Below are positions 52,509 to 64,000 of a DNA stretch of 64,000 nucleotides, piece after piece. The position numbers and the translations under genes were made by a program. Origin of the DNA: Tipula vernalis (lineage: Eukaryota > Arthropoda > Insecta > Diptera > Tipulidae); NCBI GenBank assembly GCA_958295665.1, contig OY282560.1, positions 95,023,930 to 95,087,929 of the forward strand, read 5' to 3'. Under the pieces are notes generated by a model. The model had not been told where the DNA came from. It ran no database searches and worked only from the letters and a program-made list of their open reading frames with translations. Each line of letters opens with the position of its first letter. Within the stretch, counting starts at the first letter, position 1.

Positions 52509-54238
52509 GAAACCTATTGATAGAGGTATCAACCATCGTAATCGGACCATTTTAGATTTTTGCCGCTCAAAAACTTGTGGGCTATAGCACAGTTGATTTT
52601 CAATAAAATTGAATTTTCTAAGAAATGTTAAGAAATAATCGACCAATCAAAATGAAAATTGTCACAGCAATTACAGGTCCCGAAACCTATTGATAGAGGT
52701 ATCAACTATCGTAATCGGACCATTTTAGATTTTTGCCGCTCAAAAACTTGTGGGCTATAGCACAGTTGATTTTCAATAAAATTGAATTTTCTAAGAAATG
52801 TTAAGAAATAATCGACCAATCAAAATGAAAATTGTCACAGCAATTACAGGTCCCGAAACCTATTGATAGAGGTATCAACCATCGTAATCGGACCATTTTA
52901 AATTTTTGCCGCCCAAAAACTTGTGGGCTATAGCTCAGTTGTTTTTCAATAAAATTGAATTTTCTAAGAAATGTTTAGAAATAATCGAGCAATCAAAATG
53001 AAAATTGTCACAGCAATTACAGGTCCCGAAACCTATTGATAGAGGTATCAGCCATTGTAATCGGACCATTTTAGATTTTTGCCGCCCAAAAACTTGTGGG
53101 CTATAGCTCAGTTGATTTTCAATAAAATTGAATTTTCTAAGAAATGTTAAGAAATAATCGAGCAATCAAAATGAAAATTGTCCCAGCAATTACAGGTCCC
53201 GAAACCTATTGATAGAGGTATCAACCATCGTAATCGGACCATTTTAGATTTTTGCCGCCCAAAAACTTGTGGGCTATAGCACAGTTGATTTTCAATAAAA
53301 TTAAATTTTCTAAGAAATGTTTAGAAATAATCAAGCAATCAAAATGAAAATTGTCACAGCAATTACAGGTCCCATAACCTATTGATAGAGGTATCAACCA
53401 TCGTAATCAGACCATTTTAGATTTTTGCCGCCCAAAAACTTGTGGGTTATAGCACAGTTGATTTTCAATAAAATTGAATTTTCTAAGAAATGTTTAGAAA
53501 TAATCAAGCAATCAAAATGAAAATTATCACAGCAATTACAGGTCCCGAAACCTGTTGATAGAGGTATCAACCATCGTAGTCAGACCATTTTAGATTTTTG
53601 CCGCCCAAAAACTTGTGGGCTATAGCACAGTTGATTTTCAATAAAATTAAATTTTCTAAGAAATGTTTAGAAATAATCAAGCAATCAAAATGAAAATTGT
53701 CACAGCAATTACAGGTCCCATAACCTATTGATAGAGGTATCAACCATCGTAATCAGACCATTTTAGATTTTTGCCGCCCAAAAACTTGTGGGCTATAGCA
53801 CAGTTGATTTTCAATAAAATTGAATTTTCTAAGAAATGTTTAGAAATAATCAAGCAATCAAAATGAAAATTGTCACAGCAATTACAGGTCCCGAAACCTA
53901 TTGATAGAGGTATCAACCATCGTAATCGGACCATTTTAGATTTTGGCCGCCCAAAAACTTGTGGGCTATAGTACAGTTGATTTTCAATAAAATTGAATTT
54001 TCTAAGAAATGTTAAGAAATAATCGACCAATCAAAATGAAAATTGTCACAGCAATTACAGGTCCCGAAACCTATTGATAGAGGTATCAACCATCGTAATC
54101 GGACCATTTTAGATTTTTGCCGCCCAAAAACTTGTGGGCTATAGCACAGTTGTTTTTCAATAAAATTGAATTTTCTAAGAAATGTTTAGAAATAATCAAG
54201 CAATCAAAATAAAAATTGTCACAGCAATTACAGGTCCC
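52509..54238. repeat. 10-monomer block, copy 2
   Basis: Same marker order as 42303-44032. It shares the private ttgtcccagc (near 53181) with the copy at 55449 but not with the first copy, so the two right-hand copies are the most recent pair (offset 2,940 bp). Confidence 0.82.
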
Positions 54239-55103
54239 GAAACCTATTGATAGAGGTATCAACCATCGTAATCGGACCATTTTAAATTTTTGCCGCCCAA
54301 AAACTTGTGGGCTATAGCTCAGTTGTTTTTCAATAAAATTGAATTTTCTAAGAAATGTTTAGAAATAATCGAGCAATCAAAATGAAAATTGTCACAGCAA
54401 TTACAGGTCCCGAAACCTATTGATAGAGGTATCAGCCATTGTAATCGGACCATTTTAGATTTTTGCCGCCCAAAAACTTGTGGGCTATAGCTCAGTTGAT
54501 TTTCAATAAAATTGAATTTTCTAAGAAATGTTAAGAAATAATCGAGCAATCAAAATGAAAATTGTCACAGCAATTACAGGTCCCGAAACCTATTGATAGA
54601 GGTATCAACCATCGTAATCGGACCATTTTAGACTTTTGCCGCCCAAAAACTTGTGGGCTATAGCACAGTTGATTTTCAATAAAATTAAATTTTCTAAGAA
54701 ATGTTTAGAAATAATCAAGCAATCAAAATGAAAATTGTCACAGCAATTACAGGTCCCATAACCTATTGATAGAGGTATCAACCATCGTAATCGGACCATT
54801 TTAGATTTTTGCCGCCCAAAAACTTGTGGGTTATAGCACAGTTGATTTTCAATAAAATTGAATTTTCTAAGAAATGTTTAGAAATAATCAAGCAATCAAA
54901 ATGAAAATTATCACAGCAATTACAGGTCCCGAAACCTGTTGATAGAGGTATCAACCATCGTAGTCAGACCATTTTAGATTTTTGCCGCCCAAAAACTTGT
55001 GGGCTATAGCACAGTTGATTTTCAATAAAATTGAATTTTCTAAGAAATGTTTAGAAATAATCGAGCAATCAAAATGAAAATTGTCACAGCAATTACAGGT
55101 CCC

Positions 55104-55275
55104 GAAACCTATTGATAAGGTATCAACTATCGTAATCGGACCATTTTAGATTTTTGCCGCCCAAAAACTTGTGGGCTATAGCACAGTTGATTTTCAATAA
55201 AATTGAATTTTCTAAGAAATGTTTAGAAATAATCAAGCAATCAAAATGCAAATTGTCACAGCAATTACAGGTCCC
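55104..55275. repeat. Second right-domain 172-bp gataagg monomer
   Basis: Same chimeric head as 45590 and same neighbours, so it was probably duplicated with its block. Its 3' part differs (agcacag, tgcaaattg), showing later change or a second exchange. Confidence 0.8.
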
Positions 55276-55448
55276 GAAACCTATTGATAGAGGTATCAAC
55301 CATCGTAATCGGACCATTTTAGATTTTGGCCGCCCAAAAACTTGTGGGCTATAGTACAGTTGATTTTCAATAAAATTGAATTTTCTAAGAAATGTTAAGA
55401 AATAATCGACCAATCAAAATGAAAAATGTCACAGCAATTACAGGTCCC

Positions 55449-56832
55449 GAAACCTATTGATAGAGGTATCAACCATCGTAATCGGACCATTTTAGATTTT
55501 TGCCGCTCAAAAACTTGTGGGCTATAGCACAGTTGATTTTCAATAAAATTGAATTTTCTAAGAAATGTTAAGAAATAATCGACCAATCAAAATGAAAATT
55601 GTCACAGCAATTACAGGTCCCGAAACCTATTGATAGAGGTATCAACTATCGTAATCGGACCATTTTAGATTTTTGCCGCTCAAAAACTTGTGGGCTATAG
55701 CACAGTTGATTTTCAATAAAATTGAATTTTCTAAGAAATGTTAAGAAATAATCGACCAATCAAAATGAAAATTGTCACAGCAATTACAGGTCCCGAAACC
55801 TATTGATAGAGGTATCAACCATTGTAATCGGACCATTTTAAATTTTTGCCGCCCAAAAACTTGTGGGCTATAGCTCAGTTGTTTTTCAATAAAATTGAAT
55901 TTTCTAAGAAATGTTTAGAAATAATCGAGCAATCAAAATGAAAATTGTCACAGCAATTACAGGTCCCGAAACCTATTGATAGAGGTATCAGCCATTGTAA
56001 TCGGACCATTTTAGATTTTTGCCGCCCAAAAACTTGTGGGCTATAGCTCAGTTGATTTTCAATAAAATTGAATTTTCTAAGAAATGTTAAGAAATAATCG
56101 AGCAATCAAAATGAAAATTGTCCCAGCAATTACAGGTCCCGAAACCTATTGATAGAGGTATCAACCATCGTAATCGGACCATTTTAGATTTTTGCCGCCC
56201 AAAAACTTGTGGGCTATAGCACAGTTGATTTTCAATAAAATTAAATTTTCTAAGAAATGTTTAGAAATAATCAAGCAATCAAAATGAAAATTGTCACAGC
56301 AATTACAGGTCCCATAACCTATTGATAGAGGTATCAACCATCGTAATCAGACCATTTTAGATTTTTGCCGCCCAAAAACTTGTGGGTTATAGCACAGTTG
56401 ATTTTCAATAAAATTGAATTTTCTAAGAAATGTTTAGAAATAATCAAGCAATCAAAATGAAAATTATCACAGCAATTACAGGTCCCGAAACCTGTTGATA
56501 GAGGTATCAACCATCGTAGTCAGACCATTTTAGATTTTTGCCGCCCAAAAACTTGTGGGCTATAGCACAGTTGATTTTCAATAAAATTAAATTTTCTAAG
56601 AAATGTTTAGAAATAATCAAGCAATCAAAATGAAAATTGTCACAGCAATTACAGGTCCCATAACCTATTGATAGAGGTATCAACCATCGTAATCAGACCA
56701 TTTTAGATTTTTGCCGCCCAAAAACTTGTGGGCTATAGCACAGTTGATTTTCAATAAAATTGAATTTTCTAAGAAATGTTTAGAAATAATCAAGCAATCA
56801 AAATGAAAATTGTCACAGCAATTACAGGTCCC
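55449..56832. repeat. Block copy 3, first eight monomers only
   Basis: It follows the same order as 52509 and shares ttgtcccagc (near 56121). It differs by C29T in the ttttaaattt monomer (55795). After 56832 it continues into the aatattg monomer family seen at 45935 instead of ttggccg, so the block was cut by another recombination. Confidence 0.8.
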
Positions 56833-58043
56833 GAAACCTATTGATAGAGGTATCAACCATCGTAATCGGACCATTTTAGATTTTTGCCGCCCAAAAACTT
56901 GTGGGCTATAGCACAGTTGATTTTCAATAATATTGAATTTTCTAAGAAATGTTTAGAAATAATCAAGCAATCAAAATGAAAATTGTCACAGCAATTACAG
57001 GTCCCGAAACCTATTGATAGAGGTATCAGCCATTGTAATCGGACCATTTTAGATTTTTGCCGCCCAAAAACTTGTGGGCTACAGCACAGTTGATTTTCAA
57101 TAAAATTGAATTTTCTAAGAAATGTTTAGAAATAATCAAGCAATCAAAATGAAAATTATCACAGCAATTACAGGTCCCAAAACCTGTTGATAGAGGTATC
57201 AACCATCGTAGTCAGACCATTTTAGATTTTTGCCGCCCAAAAACTTGTGGGCTATAGCACAGTTGATTTTCAATAAAATTAAATTTTCTAAGAAATGTTT
57301 AGAAATAATCAAGCAATCAAAATGAAAATTGTCACAGCAATTACAGGTCCCATAACCTATTGATAGAGGTATCAACCATCGTAATCAGACCATTTTAGAT
57401 TTTGGCCGCCCAAAAACATGTGGGCTATAGTACAGTTGATTTTCAATAAAATTGAATTTTCTAAGAAATGTTAAGAAATAATCGACCAATCAAAATGAAA
57501 ATTGTCACAGCAATTACAGGTCCCGAAACCTATTGATAGAGGTATCAACCATCGTAATCGGACCATTTTAGATTTTTGCCGCCCAAAAACTTGTGGGCTA
57601 TAGCACAGTTGATTTTCAATAAAATTGAATTTTCTAAGAAATGTTTAGAAATAATCGAGCAATCAAAATGAAAATTGTCACAGCAATTACAGGTCCCGAA
57701 ACCTATTGATAGAGGTATCAGCCATTGTAATCGGACCATTTTAGATTTTTGCCGCCCAAAAACTTGTGGGCTATAGCTCAGTTGATTTTCAATAAAATTG
57801 AATTTTCTAAGAAATGTTAAGAAATAATCGAGCAATCAAAATGAAAATTGTCACAGCAATTACAGGTCCCGAAACCTATTGATAGAGGTATCAACCTACG
57901 TAATCGGACCATTTTAGATTTTTGCCGCCCAAAAACTTGTGGGCTATAGCACAGTTGATTTTCAATAAAATTAAATTTTCTAAGAAATGTTTAGAAATAA
58001 TCAAGCAATCAAAATGAAAATTATCACAGCAATTACAGGTCCC

Positions 58044-58908
58044 GAAACCTGTTGATAGAGGTATCAACCATCGTAGTCAGACCATTTTAGATTTTTGCCG
58101 CCCAAAAACTTGTGGGCTATAGCACAGTTGATTTTCAATAAAATTAAATTTTCTAAGAAATGTTTAGAAATAATCAAGCAATCAAAATGAAAATTGTCAC
58201 AGCAATTACAGGTCCCGAAACCTATTGATAGAGGTATCAGCCATTGTAATCGGACCATTTTAGATTTTTGCCGCCCAAAAACTTGTGGGCTACAGCACAG
58301 TTGATTTTCAATAAAATTGAATTTTCTAAGAAATGTTTAGAAATAATCAAGCAATCAAAATGAAAATTATCACAGCAATTACAGGTCCCGAAACCTGTTG
58401 ATAGAGGTATCAACCATCGTAGTCAGACCATTTTAGATTTTTGCCGCCCAAAAACTTGTGGGCTATAGCACAGTTGATTTTCAATAAAATTAAATTTTCT
58501 AAGAAATGTTTAGAAATAATCAAGCAATCAAAATGAAAATTGTCACAGCAATTACAGGTCCCGAAACCTATTGATAGAGGTATCAGCCATTGTAATCGGA
58601 CCATTTTAGATTTTTGCCGCCCAAAAACTTGTGGGCTACAGCACAGTTGATTTTCAATAAAATTGAATTTTCTAAGAAATGTTTAGAAATAATCAAGCAA
58701 TCAAAATGAAAATTATCACAGCAATTACAGGTCCCGAAACCTATTGATAGAGGTATCAACCATCGTAGTCAGACCATTTTAGATTTTTGCCGCCCAAAAA
58801 CTTGTGGGCTATAGCACAGTTGATTTTCAATAAAATTAAATTTTCTAAGAAATGTTTAGAAATAATCAAGCAATCAAAATGAAAATTGTCACAGCAATTA
58901 CAGGTCCC
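58044..58908. repeat. A-B dimer run, 346-bp HOR
   Basis: A-B-A-B-A order with the same markers as at 50260. The last A (58736) begins cctattg instead of cctgttg, suggesting exchange at the monomer head. It is followed by a ttggccg/tatagtacag monomer at 58909, as after the A monomer at 49395. Confidence 0.8.
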
Positions 58909-59254
58909 GAAACCTATTGATAGAGGTATCAACCATCGTAATCGGACCATTTTAGATTTTGGCCGCCCAAAAACTTGTGGGCTATAGTACAGTTGATTTT
59001 CAATAAAATTGAATTTTCTAAGAAATGTTAAGAAATAATCGACCAATCAAAATGAAAATTGTCACAGCAATTACAGGTCCCGAAACCTATTGATAGAGGT
59101 ATCAACCATCGTAATCGGACCATTTTAGATTTTTGCCGCCCAAAAACTTGTGGGCTATAGCACAGTTGATTTTCAATAAAATTGAATTTTCTAAGAAATG
59201 TTTAGAAATAATCGAGCAATCAAAATGAAAATTGTCACAGCAATTACAGGTCCC

Positions 59255-61676
59255 GAAACCTATTGATAGAGGTATCAGCCATTGTAATCGGACCATTTTA
59301 GATTTTTGCCGCTCAAAAACTTGTGGGCTATAGCACAGTTGATTTTCAATAAAATTGAATTTTCTAAGAAATGTTTAGAAATAATCGACCAATCAAAATG
59401 AAAAATGTCACAGCAATTACAGGTCCCGAAACCTATTGATAGAGGTATCAGCCATTGTAATCGGACCATTTTAGATTTTTGCCGCCCAAAAACTTGTGGG
59501 CTATAGCTCAGTTGATTTTCAATAAAATTGAATTTTCTAAGAAATGTTAAGAAATAATCGAGCAATCAAAATGAAAATTGTCACAGCAATTACAGGTCCC
59601 GAAACCTATTGATAGAGGTATCAACCATCGTAATCGGACCATTTTAGATTTTTGCCGCCCAAAAACTTGTGGGCTATAGCACAGTTGATTTTCAATAAAA
59701 TTAAATTTTCTAAGAAATGTTTAGAAATAATCAAGCAATCAAAATGAAAATTATCACAGCAATTACAGGTCCCGAAACCTGTTGATAGAGGTATCAACCA
59801 TCGTAGTCAGACCATTTTAGATTTTTGCCGCCCAAAAACTTGTGGGCTATAGCACAGTTGATTTTCAATAAAATTAAATTTTCTAAGAAATGTTTAGAAA
59901 TAATCAAGCAATCAAAATGAAAATTGTCACAGCAATTACAGGTCCCGAAACCTATTGATAGAGGTATCAGCCATTGTAATCGGACCATTTTAGATTTTTG
60001 CCGCCCAAAAACTTGTGGGCTACAGCACAGTTGATTTTCAATAAAATTGAATTTTCTAAGAAATGTTTAGAAATAATCAAGCAATCAAAATGAAAATTAT
60101 CACAGCAATTACAGGTCCCGAAACCTGTTGATAGAGGTATCAACCATCGTAGTCAGACCATTTTAGATTTTTGCCGCCCAAAAACTTGTGGGCTATAGCA
60201 CAGTTGATTTTCAATAAAATTAAATTTTCTAAGAAATGTTTAGAAATAATCAAGCAATCAAAATGAAAATTGTCACAGCAATTACAGGTCCCGAAACCTA
60301 TTGATAGAGGTATCAGCCATTGTAATCGGACCATTTTAGATTTTTGCCGCCCAAAAACTTGTGGGCTACAGCACAGTTGATTTTCAATAAAATTGAATTT
60401 TCTAAGAAATGTTTAGAAATAATCGAGCAATCAAAATGAAAATTGTCACAGCAATTACAGGTCCCGAAACCTATTGATAGAGGTATCAGCCATTGTAATC
60501 GGACCATTTTAGATTTTTGCCGCCCAAAAACTTGTGGGCTATAGCTCAGTTGATTTTCAATAAAATTGAATTTTCTAAGAAATGTTAAGAAATAATCGAG
60601 CAATCAAAATGAAAATTGTCACAGCAATTACAGGTCCCGAAACCTATTGATAGAGGTATCAACCATCGTAATCGGACCATTTTAGATTTTTGCCGCCCAA
60701 AAACTTGTGGGCTATAGCACAGTTGATTTTCAATAAAATTAAATTTTCTAAGAAATGTTTAGAAATAATCAAGCAATCAAAATGAAAATTATCACAGCAA
60801 TTACAGGTCCCGAAACCTGTTGATAGAGGTATCAACCATCGTAGTCAGACCATTTTAGATTTTTGCCGCCCAAAAACTTGTGGGCTATAGCACAGTTGAT
60901 TTTCAATAAAATTAAATTTTCTAAGAAATGTTTAGAAATAATCAAGCAATCAAAATGAAAATTGTCACAGCAATTACAGGTCCCGAAACCTATTGATAGA
61001 GGTATCAGCCATTGTAATCGGACCATTTTAGATTTTTGCCGCCCAAAAACTTGTGGGCTACAGCACAGTTGATTTTCAATAAAATTGAATTTTCTAAGAA
61101 ATGTTTAGAAATAATCAAGCAATCAAAATGAAAATTATCACAGCAATTACAGGTCCCGAAACCTGTTGATAGAGGTATCAACCATCGTAGTCAGACCATT
61201 TTAGATTTTTGCCGCCCAAAAACTTGTGGGCTATAGCACAGTTGATTTTCAATAAAATTGAATTTTCTAAGAAATGTTTAGAAATAATCAAGCAATCAAA
61301 ATGAAAATTATCACAGCAATTACAGGTCCCGAAACCTGTTGATAGAGGTATCAACCATCGTAGTCAGACCATTTTAGATTTTTGCCGCCCAAAAACTTGT
61401 GGGCTATAGCACAGTTGATTTTCAATAAAATTAAATTTTCTAAGAAATGTTTAGAAATAATCAAGCAATCAAAATGAAAATTGTCACAGCAATTACAGGT
61501 CCCGAAACCTATTGATAGAGGTATCAACCATCGTAATCGGACCATTTTAGATTTTGGCCGCCCAAAAACTTGTGGGCTATAGTACAGTTGATTTTCAATA
61601 AAATTGAATTTTCTAAGAAATGTTAAGAAATAATCGACCAATCAAAATGAAAATTGTCACAGCAATTACAGGTCCC
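59255..61676. repeat. 14-monomer, 2,422-bp unit preceding a shorter partner at 61677
   Basis: Monomers 59428 to 60292 match 61850 to 62714 at an offset of 2,422 bp. Monomers from 60639 match those from 62888 at an offset of 2,249 bp. The offset drops by exactly 173 within the 62715 monomer, which is a fusion. The first monomer of each unit differs at its head (tatcagcc against tatcaacc). Confidence 0.75.
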
Positions 61677-62714
61677 GAAACCTATTGATAGAGGTATCAA
61701 CCATTGTAATCGGACCATTTTAGATTTTTGCCGCTCAAAAACTTGTGGGCTATAGCACAGTTGATTTTCAATAAAATTGAATTTTCTAAGAAATGTTTAG
61801 AAATAATCGACCAATCAAAATGAAAAATGTCACAGCAATTACAGGTCCCGAAACCTATTGATAGAGGTATCAGCCATTGTAATCGGACCATTTTAGATTT
61901 TTGCCTCCCAAAAACTTGTGGGCTATAGCTCAGTTGATTTTCAATAAAATTGAATTTTCTAAGAAATGTTAAGAAATAATCGAGCAATCAAAATGAAAAT
62001 TGTCACAGCAATTACAGGTCCCGAAACCTATTGATAGAGGTATCAACCATCGTAATCGGACCATTTTAGATTTTTGCCGCCCAAAAACTTGTGGGCTATA
62101 GCACAGTTGATTTTCAATAAAATTAAATTTTCTAAGAAATGTTTAGAAATAATCAAGCAATCAAAATGAAAATTATCACAGCAATTACAGGTCCCGAAAC
62201 CTGTTGATAGAGGTATCAACCATCGTAGTCAGACCATTTTAGATTTTTGCCGCCCAAAAACTTGTGGGCTATAGCACAGTTGATTTTCAATAAAATTAAA
62301 TTTTCTAAGAAATGTTTAGAAATAATCAAGCAATCAAAATGAAAATTGTCACAGCAATTACAGGTCCCGAAACCTATTGATAGAGGTATCAGCCATTGTA
62401 ATCGGACCATTTTAGATTTTTGCCGCCCAAAAACTTGTGGGCTACAGCACAGTTGATTTTCAATAAAATTGAATTTTCTAAGAAATGTTTAGAAATAATC
62501 AAGCAATCAAAATGAAAATTATCACAGCAATTACAGGTCCCGAAACCTGTTGATAGAGGTATCAACCATCGTAGTCAGACCATTTTAGATTTTTGCCGCC
62601 CAAAAACTTGTGGGCTATAGCACAGTTGATTTTCAATAAAATTAAATTTTCTAAGAAATGTTTAGAAATAATCAAGCAATCAAAATGAAAATTGTCACAG
62701 CAATTACAGGTCCC

Positions 62715-62887
62715 GAAACCTATTGATAGAGGTATCAGCCATTGTAATCGGACCATTTTAGATTTTTGCCGCCCAAAAACTTGTGGGCTACAGCACAGTT
62801 GATTTTCAATAAAATTGAATTTTCTAAGAAATGTTAAGAAATATTCGAGCAATCAAAATGAAAATTGTCACAGCAATTACAGGTCCC
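62715..62887. repeat. Fusion monomer from a one-unit unequal exchange
   Basis: The 5' part (A24G/C29T, T77C gctacagc) matches 60293. The 3' part (gttaag, cgagc) matches the following monomer, 60466. Where the partner region has two monomers, this has one, at full 173-bp length. It carries a private aaatattcgagc change. Confidence 0.75.
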
Positions 62888-63060
62888 GAAACCTATTGAT
62901 AGAGGTATCAACCATCGTAATCGGACCATTTTAGATTTTTGCCGCCCAAAAACTTGTGGGCTATAGCACAGTTGATTTTCAATAAAATTAAATTTTCTAA
63001 GAAATGTTTAGAAATAATCAAGCAATCAAAATGAAAATTATCACAGCAATTACAGGTCCC

Positions 63061-64000
63061 GAAACCTGTTGATAGAGGTATCAACCATCGTAGTCAGACC
63101 ATTTTAGATTTTTGCCGCCCAAAAACTTGTGGGCTATAGCACAGTTGATTTTCAATAAAATTAAATTTTCTAAGAAATGTTTAGAAATAATCAAGCAATC
63201 AAAATGAAAATTGTCACAGCAATTACAGGTCCCGAAACCTATTGATAGAGGTATCAGCCATTGTAATCGGACCATTTTAGATTTTTGCCGCCCAAAAACT
63301 TGTGGGCTATAGCACAGTTGATTTTCAATAAAATTGAATTTTCTAAGAAATGTTTAGAAATAATCAAGCAATCAAAATGAAAATTATCACAGCAATTACA
63401 GGTCCCGAAACCTGTTGATAGAGGTATCAACCATCGTAGTCAGACCATTTTAGATTTTTGCCGCCCAAAAACTTGTGGGCTATAGCACAGTTGATTTTCA
63501 ATAAAATTAAATTTTCTAAGAAATGTTTAGAAATAATCAAGCAATCAAAATGAAAATTGTCACAGCAATTACAGGTCCCGAAACCTATTGATAGAGGTAT
63601 CAGCCATTGTAATCGGACCATTTTAGATTTTTGCCGCCCAAAAACTTGTGGGCTACAGCACAGTTGATTTTCAATAAAATTGAATTTTCTAAGAAATGTT
63701 TAGAAATAATCAAGCAATCAAAATGAAAATTATCACAGCAATTACAGGTCCCGAAACCTGTTGATAGAGGTATCAACCATCGTAGTCAGACCATTTTAGA
63801 TTTTTGCCGCCCAAAAACTTGTGGGCTATAGCACAGTTGATTTTCAATAAAATTAAATTTTCTAAGAAATGTTTAGAAATAATCAAGCAATCAAAATGAA
63901 AATTGTCACAGCAATTACAGGTCCCGAAACCTATTGATAGAGGTATCAGCCATTGTAATCGGACCATTTTAGATTTTTGCCGCCCAAAAACTTGTGGGCT
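63061..64000. repeat. A-B dimer run reaching the window edge
   Basis: Three A monomers (63061, 63407, 63753) alternate with B monomers (63234, 63580 and the partial 63926). The B at 63234 has tatagc instead of the T77C form. The array continues past the window. Confidence 0.85.
63926..64000 (+). repeat. Partial monomer cut by the window edge
   Basis: The first 75 positions of a type B monomer (A24G and C29T present), ending in gtgggct. Confidence 0.95.

Larger units (their letters stand above)
1..64000. repeat. Tandem satellite DNA array, 173-bp monomer, whole window
   Basis: The same unit recurs from first to last base, each copy starting with gaaacct (or gtaacct, cataacc, aaaacct variants) and ending with ggtccc. 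Counting starts gives about 372 complete monomers: most 173 bp, with six of 108, two of 171, nineteen of 172, and one each of 157, 167 and 177 bp. The lengths sum exactly to the start of the last partial copy at 63926. All copies have one orientation. Neighbours differ by a few substitutions only. The length, AT-richness and higher-order organisation are those of centromeric or pericentromeric satellites in many animals and plants; that placement is inference. I do not recognise the family. No other sequence class interrupts the array. Confidence 0.99.
41957..64000. repeat. Right satellite domain, A-B dimers and large duplications
   Basis: Variants rare or absent further left become common: G103A (aaaattaaatttt), A33G with G36A (tagtcag), A8G (cctgttg), G153A (aaaattatc), T77C (gctacagc), linked T53G and C80T (ttggccg with tatagtacag), and G1A/A2T (cccataacc). 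The first G103A monomer is at 42995, so 41957-42302 is a transition zone. Only two monomers, at 45590 and 55104, deviate from 173 bp. C59T copies persist but are fewer. Confidence 0.85.

Noticed and set aside
367..63967. Some 150 short open frames on the minus strand (peptides starting MVRLRW, MLDYF or MVDYF) and a few on the plus strand (starting MPPKNLW)
   Set aside because: They repeat with the satellite on both strands, end where the frame shifts at each 173-bp junction, and their differences track DNA subtype markers. No independent coding evidence is visible.
1..64000. CRISPR array
   Set aside because: Units are contiguous with no unique spacers between them, and the period is 173 bp.
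1..64000. Transposable element, retrovirus or integrated virus sequence
   Set aside because: No terminal repeats, polymerase, integrase or transposase frame is present and every base falls within the satellite phase.
1..64000. Naming the host species from the satellite
   Set aside because: The monomer is not recognised, and composition plus length do not discriminate among animals and plants.

Overview
The whole 64,000-base window is one uninterrupted tandem satellite array. The unit is an AT-rich monomer of about 173 bp (roughly one-third G+C). All copies lie head to tail in one orientation, taking the gaaacct motif as monomer position 1. Following the phase from base 1, I count about 372 complete monomers plus a 75-base partial copy at the right edge (63926-64000). 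I see no gene, tRNA, rRNA, transposable element, CRISPR array, inverted segment or unique sequence. The open frames on both strands are by-products of the repeat and are not annotated as genes. A near-nucleosome-length monomer, higher-order repeats (HORs) and array purity point to centromeric or pericentromeric heterochromatin of a eukaryote, probably an animal. I do not recognise the family and cannot name the host.

The array has three domains. The LEFT domain (1-10319, 62 monomers) is heterogeneous in length: six 108-bp truncated monomers, seventeen of 172 bp, two of 171 bp, one of 177 bp and 36 of 173 bp. It holds 345-bp dimers and a 13-monomer, 2,176-bp HOR present as two adjacent copies that look identical. 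The CENTRAL domain (10320-41956) is almost strictly 173-bp periodic, with one 157-bp and one 167-bp monomer. Its diagnostic variants are C59T, G18A, C74T and G146A, and it is built from nested duplications of 4, 5, 6, 7, 16 and 20 monomers. The RIGHT domain (41957-64000) carries newer variants (A33G, T53G with C80T, T77C, G103A, G153A), a 346-bp A-B dimer, and larger duplications offset by about 9.3-10.9 kb.

No genes act together here. The system is the array itself: monomer variants, short internal palindromes that could extrude or bind protein, and a readable record of unequal exchange, deletion and conversion-like patches. The notable points are the nested HORs, the recurrent 65-bp deletion monomer, the dense dyad symmetry without a CENP-B box, CpG-type transitions at diagnostic sites, a weak Pol III A-box/B-box-like arrangement, and isolated left-domain monomers far inside the other domains. 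Monomer positions (for example C59T) refer to the reference copy at 21392-21564.
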